Source: a virus
IMG/VR virus record: IMGVR_UViG_3300027736_000152
Location: 1 to 31,917 of that record
Strand: one strand, 5' to 3'
Length of the DNA stretch: 31,917 nt
Positions 28,679 to 31,917 of this stretch are shown here, one piece after another; within the stretch, counting starts at the first letter, position 1; every line of letters starts with the position of its first letter. The translations under genes were made by a program, and so were the position numbers. The notes under the pieces were generated by a model. That model made no database searches. It saw nothing but the letters and a program-made list of their open reading frames with translations, and had not been told where the DNA came from.

Positions 28679-29056
28679 ATGCCCGAGAGCCTCACCGTCA
28701 CGGTTGGGATACCACCTCGGGTGTTGAGTCCGAATGCGCGTTGCCATTGGGCCGTCAAGGCCAAAGCCGTCAAGCGTGCGCGTGTCGAGGCGTGGGCGCA
28801 GGCCCAGATCGCCATGCACGAAACGAACTGCAAGGGCGGCTGGAAGGCCGCGTCTTGCGTGGTGCATTGGTACGCACGCGACTCGCGCAGGCGTGACCGT
28901 GACAACTGCCTGTCGAGCCTGAAGGCCACATTTGACGGGCTGACGGACTCTGGGCTGCTAGTCGATGACAGCGGCATCACGCACCTGCCGCTGGTGCTGG
29001 CGGTCGATCCCAAGAACCCCCGCGTGGAACTGCATCTCACACAGGAGGCCGCGTGA
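28679..29056 (+). CDS. RusA-like Holliday junction resolvase
   Basis: From ATG 28679 the product is 125 aa. An alternative ATG at 28631 adds 16 residues; neither has a clear ribosome site, and I prefer 28679 because LTVTVGIPPRVLSPNARCHW is the usual RusA N-terminus. DRDNCLSSLKATFDGLTDSG then LLVDDSGI holds the RusA acidic residues: D73, D75, N76, K82, D86 and D96-D97. RusA dimers cut four-way junctions; in phages they resolve branched DNA before packaging. It sits just upstream of a phosphoesterase and fits the recombination set with ERF. Confidence 0.8.
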   Translation: MPESLTVTVGIPPRVLSPNARCHWAVKAKAVKRARVEAWAQAQIAMHETNCKGGWKAASCVVHWYARDSRRRDRDNCLSSLKATFDGLTDSGLLVDDSGITHLPLVLAVDPKNPRVELHLTQEAA

Positions 29057-30036
29057 AGCGCAAGCCCAAGCCCAAGCCGTCGAAGAACGGCGAGATTGTG
29101 GTTCCCGGCATCAAGCGATACCCAGACCGCAAGCGCGGCTGGGAGATCGAACACCACGGCAGCAACATCCATGTGGTCAAGGTGAAGCGACCTCATATGC
29201 AGCAGTTTGAGCAATGGTGTCTTCTGCTCGCGGACAATCATGTGGACAGCAAGGGCGCGAACAACGAGATGACCACGCGCCTGCTGGCGCAAGCCGTTGA
29301 GCGCGACGCCGTGGTGCTTTGCATCGGCGACAGCCTTGACCTAATGCAGGGCGTCGGCGACAAGCGTGGCAGCAAGTCGGCTTTGCGTAGCACGCTGCTC
29401 TCGGACAATTACTTCGACCGGGTGATAGATCAAGCCGCTGACCTTTTCGCACCTTACGCATCGCACATCGGGATGGTCGCGCAAGGCAATCACGAAAGCG
29501 CATGGCTCCGACACCGCGAAAGCGACCCTACCGCGCACCTCGTCCGGGCCATCAAGGATCGCGCACACTCGCAAGTCGGCACGGGCGGCTACGGCGGCTG
29601 GATCAAATGGCAGTTTGAGTTGGGCGGGAACAAGTTGACCTATACGCAGCGATACCACCACGGAGGCGGCGGATCGTCTTTGATGAGTTTTGGCGTCTTG
29701 GACGTGAGACGTATGTACTCCATGATCGAAGGCGCGGACAGCATCGTGACGAGCCACCTCCACACCAGCAATGTGGTTGGCATTGCACGCGAGTTCTTGT
29801 CCACGCAGAACGGGGTCTACAAAATCGAGAAGAAGTACTGCGACTTCATTCGGGTGGGTACGACAAAATGTGGCTGGAAGGACGGCAGTAAGGGTTGGGA
29901 GGTAGAAAAAAACTTTGGCCCATCACCGTTGAGACAGAAATGGATTCGCATCTATCTGCAATGGGATGCAACGGGAGAGGACAGCAAGCGCAGGGGCGTA
30001 CCTCGCATCGCGTGGGATGTTCACGATGCACAATGA
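29053..30036 (+). CDS. Calcineurin-like metallophosphoesterase
   Basis: This 327-aa enzyme has the full set of metallophosphoesterase motifs: D61-x-H63 (LLLADNHVDS), GDSLD (D93, D96), GNHE (145-148), HH at 202-203 and SHLH (234-237). These residues bind two metals and cleave phosphoester bonds. The N-terminus (to about 50) is basic (KPKPKPSKNG), which could favour nucleic acid. Phage relatives act on nucleic acid ends or nucleotides, but the substrate here is not predictable. GTG start with AGGAGG 4 nt upstream overlaps the RusA stop. Confidence 0.8.
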   Translation: MKRKPKPKPSKNGEIVVPGIKRYPDRKRGWEIEHHGSNIHVVKVKRPHMQQFEQWCLLLADNHVDSKGANNEMTTRLLAQAVERDAVVLCIGDSLDLMQGVGDKRGSKSALRSTLLSDNYFDRVIDQAADLFAPYASHIGMVAQGNHESAWLRHRESDPTAHLVRAIKDRAHSQVGTGGYGGWIKWQFELGGNKLTYTQRYHHGGGGSSLMSFGVLDVRRMYSMIEGADSIVTSHLHTSNVVGIAREFLSTQNGVYKIEKKYCDFIRVGTTKCGWKDGSKGWEVEKNFGPSPLRQKWIRIYLQWDATGEDSKRRGVPRIAWDVHDAQ

Positions 30037-30328
30037 GGCGCGGCTGAAGATCAACGGGCGCAAGTGGCGCGTGCGACTGGTCAAGGCCAGCGAACTGCCA
30101 CGCGACCGATTCGGAGACTGCGACCATCCGCCCGGGCCGCATCCCACCATCCGCGTGCGCCGCGACCTGCCGCAGCAGCGTTTGGCCGAAATCGTCTGCC
30201 ACGAAATCCTGCATGCAGCCCTACCCTCGCTTTCCGAGGAGGCGACAACCGATGCAGCAGCCGTCCTCGGGCGTGCGCTTTTCTCTTTAGGCTGGCGCAG
30301 GAAGCCGCTACCATCACAAAAGCCATGA
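30026..30328 (+). CDS. Small HExxH metalloprotein
   Basis: The product is 100 aa from ATG 30026; ATG 30017 is an alternative. HEILH (H59-H63) with following EE at 71-72 in IVCHEILHAALPSLSEEATT forms a zinc-peptidase-like site of the SprT/ImmA type. The N-terminus is a basic strand domain (LKINGRKWRVRLVKASELPR). This size and motif occur in small phage proteins; activity is unproven. Its stop overlaps the next ATG. Confidence 0.6.
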   Translation: MHNEARLKINGRKWRVRLVKASELPRDRFGDCDHPPGPHPTIRVRRDLPQQRLAEIVCHEILHAALPSLSEEATTDAAAVLGRALFSLGWRRKPLPSQKP

Positions 30329-30609
30329 GCGAACAGACCGAGGTAAAGATCGGCAAGCAGGTGAGCCTCCAGACCTTGATGCAGGGCGTGCAGACCGTTG
30401 TGCTGCTCGGCAGCATCGCTGGCGCGTTCTTGATGGTGGGCCGCAAGGATCAGGCCATCGACAATCAAGCCGAACGGCTGAAAGAACTCGCAGCCATCAC
30501 CGCAGACCTCGCACGCACCGTATCGACCCTATCCGCTACCGACCGCGAGTACGCAGCCCGCATCGACAGCATCCAGTCCCGCATCGACCGACTCGAAAGG
30601 AAGCCATAA
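30325..30609 (+). CDS. Membrane-anchored coiled-coil protein
   Basis: This 94-aa protein starts at the ATGA overlap at 30325. A hydrophobic segment (VVLLGSIAGAFLMVG, about 24-40) is followed by a long coiled coil (IDNQAERLKELAAITADLAR, RIDSIQSRIDRLERKP). A transmembrane helix with periplasmic or cytoplasmic coiled coil fits holin-like or spanin-like small proteins. No endolysin is next to it in the window, so the lysis call is weak. Confidence 0.55.
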   Translation: MSEQTEVKIGKQVSLQTLMQGVQTVVLLGSIAGAFLMVGRKDQAIDNQAERLKELAAITADLARTVSTLSATDREYAARIDSIQSRIDRLERKP

Positions 30610-31755
30610 ATGGCGAACGCAATCATCTCGACCGCACAGCCTAGCCTTCAGCGTCTCGCGCTCGCATCCGCCAGCGCGTCGTATCCCACGACTGCCCCGA
30701 CATCAACAAAGCCGACAACTGGGGTGCTGTATGACTTGGGCACGAACTACCCAAGCCTGCTGCGCGCCGTTCCCGTGAGTAGCGTGAACAACGCTACGAG
30801 TGTCGGAATGAGGTTCGTCGGATGGAATCCGGTATACATCCCAATCGAATACACCAACCTGCTGACCCAAAGCCAGACTCTTGACAACGCGGCGTGGATA
30901 AAGTCCAACATTGCAGTTACGGGCGGATCAATCGACGCTGTCACCGCGCCAGATGGAACCTTGACGGCTGACAACGCGCTTGAAACCGGCGCAACTGTCA
31001 ATCATTACATTGGACGCGATACTGGTTCTCCCGGAGCCGCAACAACTATCCGAACCCTTTCCGTGTATGCCAAGGGTGGCCTTGGACGGGATCATGTGTC
31101 CATTTGCGCTGGCAATGCTTCGGGCGGCCCGTATTACACCGTCACCGTCAATTTGACTACCGGAGCGGTGACGCAGGCCGATCTGGTCAACACAGGTACA
31201 TGGTTCACCACCACACCAACCAACAGCGTCACGAGTGTTGGCAACGGCTGGTATCGAATCACGATTACAAGCAGGCTTACGCAATATTACCTTATCAGCC
31301 CATCAAACACCGCAACTCCTACGAGTGGCGCTAACTGGGGTCTTGGATCATATGCAAGTGATGCGGCAAAGGGCGTTTCACTCTGGGGCGGACAGTTGGA
31401 GTTCGGAAGCACGGCTTCGCCATACCTTGCAACAACTACCGCTACGGTTACGGCAACGAATACGACCGTATCGCCGGAGCGCGTTTGGATTCCAACGATT
31501 CTCGGGGAGTTCGATCTGACATACTCGACCGGAACCGTTCCGTCTGTTCTGGTGAACAACAACAACTACTACTTGTTTTCCACTATGTCGCAGGTTGGAA
31601 TCAGCCCGGATGCGTCTATGTATCGGCCATCGGTTTCTACGGCAACGCGAACAGAAATCGCGTCTTGCATGGTTGATTCGGTCGGCTCGCAGTTGGTACA
31701 GGCGCAGTTCAAAGCCAGCACGGGAAGCATGGGCGCATACTGGTATACCATCTGA
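30610..31755 (+). CDS. Tail fibre protein with beta-sandwich binding module
   Basis: This 381-aa protein has a module at about 80-270 resembling the concanavalin/jelly-roll repeats of phage tail fibres: NLLTQSQTLDNAAWIKSNIA, VTAPDGTLTADNALETGATV, RTLSVYAKGG, NGWYRITITSRLTQ and GVSLWGGQLEFGSTASPYL. The N-terminus (1-75) is Ala/Ser/Thr rich. It is separated from the main tail cluster, which is common for fibres. The ribosome site is AAAGGA before ATG. The target glycan cannot be inferred. Confidence 0.7.
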   Translation: MANAIISTAQPSLQRLALASASASYPTTAPTSTKPTTGVLYDLGTNYPSLLRAVPVSSVNNATSVGMRFVGWNPVYIPIEYTNLLTQSQTLDNAAWIKSNIAVTGGSIDAVTAPDGTLTADNALETGATVNHYIGRDTGSPGAATTIRTLSVYAKGGLGRDHVSICAGNASGGPYYTVTVNLTTGAVTQADLVNTGTWFTTTPTNSVTSVGNGWYRITITSRLTQYYLISPSNTATPTSGANWGLGSYASDAAKGVSLWGGQLEFGSTASPYLATTTATVTATNTTVSPERVWIPTILGEFDLTYSTGTVPSVLVNNNNYYLFSTMSQVGISPDASMYRPSVSTATRTEIASCMVDSVGSQLVQAQFKASTGSMGAYWYTI

Positions 31756-31917
31756 TGCGAAACAGATTGTCTTTCACGCCTCGTAGGTTTCGCAGGCCCG
31801 GAGTAGATAATTACTCCGCTGGCAGCGTCACTTATTACGCGCCAAATAATGCAAACCTAACGATCAGCGATTACTCAACGATCAGCGTTCAGAACGCAAC
31901 TCGACTTCGATTCTCCC
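31755..31917 (+). CDS. Partial gene after the tail fibre, truncated by the window end
   Basis: The frame begins at ATG overlapping the fibre stop (TGATG) and is open to the window end. The visible 54 residues start MRNRLSFTPRRFRRPGVDNY and continue SAGSVTYYAPNNANLTISDY, a basic N-terminus then a likely beta region. It could be another fibre or a short tail-side protein. Confidence 0.5.
   Translation, partial: MRNRLSFTPRRFRRPGVDNYSAGSVTYYAPNNANLTISDYSTISVQNATRLRFS

Overview
The window is part of a tailed-phage genome (Caudoviricetes), GC-rich by eye (not counted). Genes are tightly packed and most junctions are ATGA, GTGA or TAATG stop/start overlaps. No tRNA, rRNA, CRISPR array, insertion sequence, integrase or recognisable lysogeny repressor is visible. 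The host cannot be fixed. One cysteine-rich tail-locus protein (17363-18064) carries a motif I associate with Planctomycetota proteins, so a planctomycete host is a weak inference.

Left part (8-9147, +): the head module. It holds a DUF935-type portal with a very long C-terminal extension, a Mu F-like minor head protein, two modular proteins built from repeated DRF/ERF and SRPG tags, a Mu I-like protease-scaffold with a nested in-frame scaffold start, a decoration protein, the major capsid protein, and gp36-like and gpG-like connector proteins. The large terminase is presumably just upstream.

Middle (9169-19794, +): the tail module. It holds a probable tail tube, a pair of tail-assembly chaperone frames joined by a textbook -1 frameshift signal (GGGAAAC, a 7-nt spacer, an 8-bp stem), a jelly-roll-containing protein, a possible tail terminator, a very short tape measure (310 aa, implying a short tail), two large distal-tail/hub proteins, small accessory proteins, the cysteine-rich protein, a zinc-ribbon-like protein and a second copy of the jelly-roll protein.

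19791-22807 (-): a leftward cluster of small, tightly coupled genes, including a winged-helix protein, a sigma-region-4-like protein, a 39-aa membrane protein and several unknowns. A rho-independent terminator at 20092-20129 ends most of it. The cluster is driven from a divergent control region (22808-23083). There, leftward and rightward promoters share GGCTTGACA and a 16-nt spacer, and each transcript starts with a 7-bp hairpin.

23084-30609 (+): the early/replication module. It holds DUF2958, an ERF annealase with an SSB-like C-terminal tip, Gp157, a possible DnaA-domain-IV-like protein, a DUF1376/replisome organiser with an iteron-like patch, an XRE regulator, small coiled-coil proteins, RusA, a calcineurin-like phosphoesterase, an HExxH metalloprotein and a membrane coiled-coil protein. 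From 30610 onward tail-fibre-type genes resume, and the last is cut by the window end.
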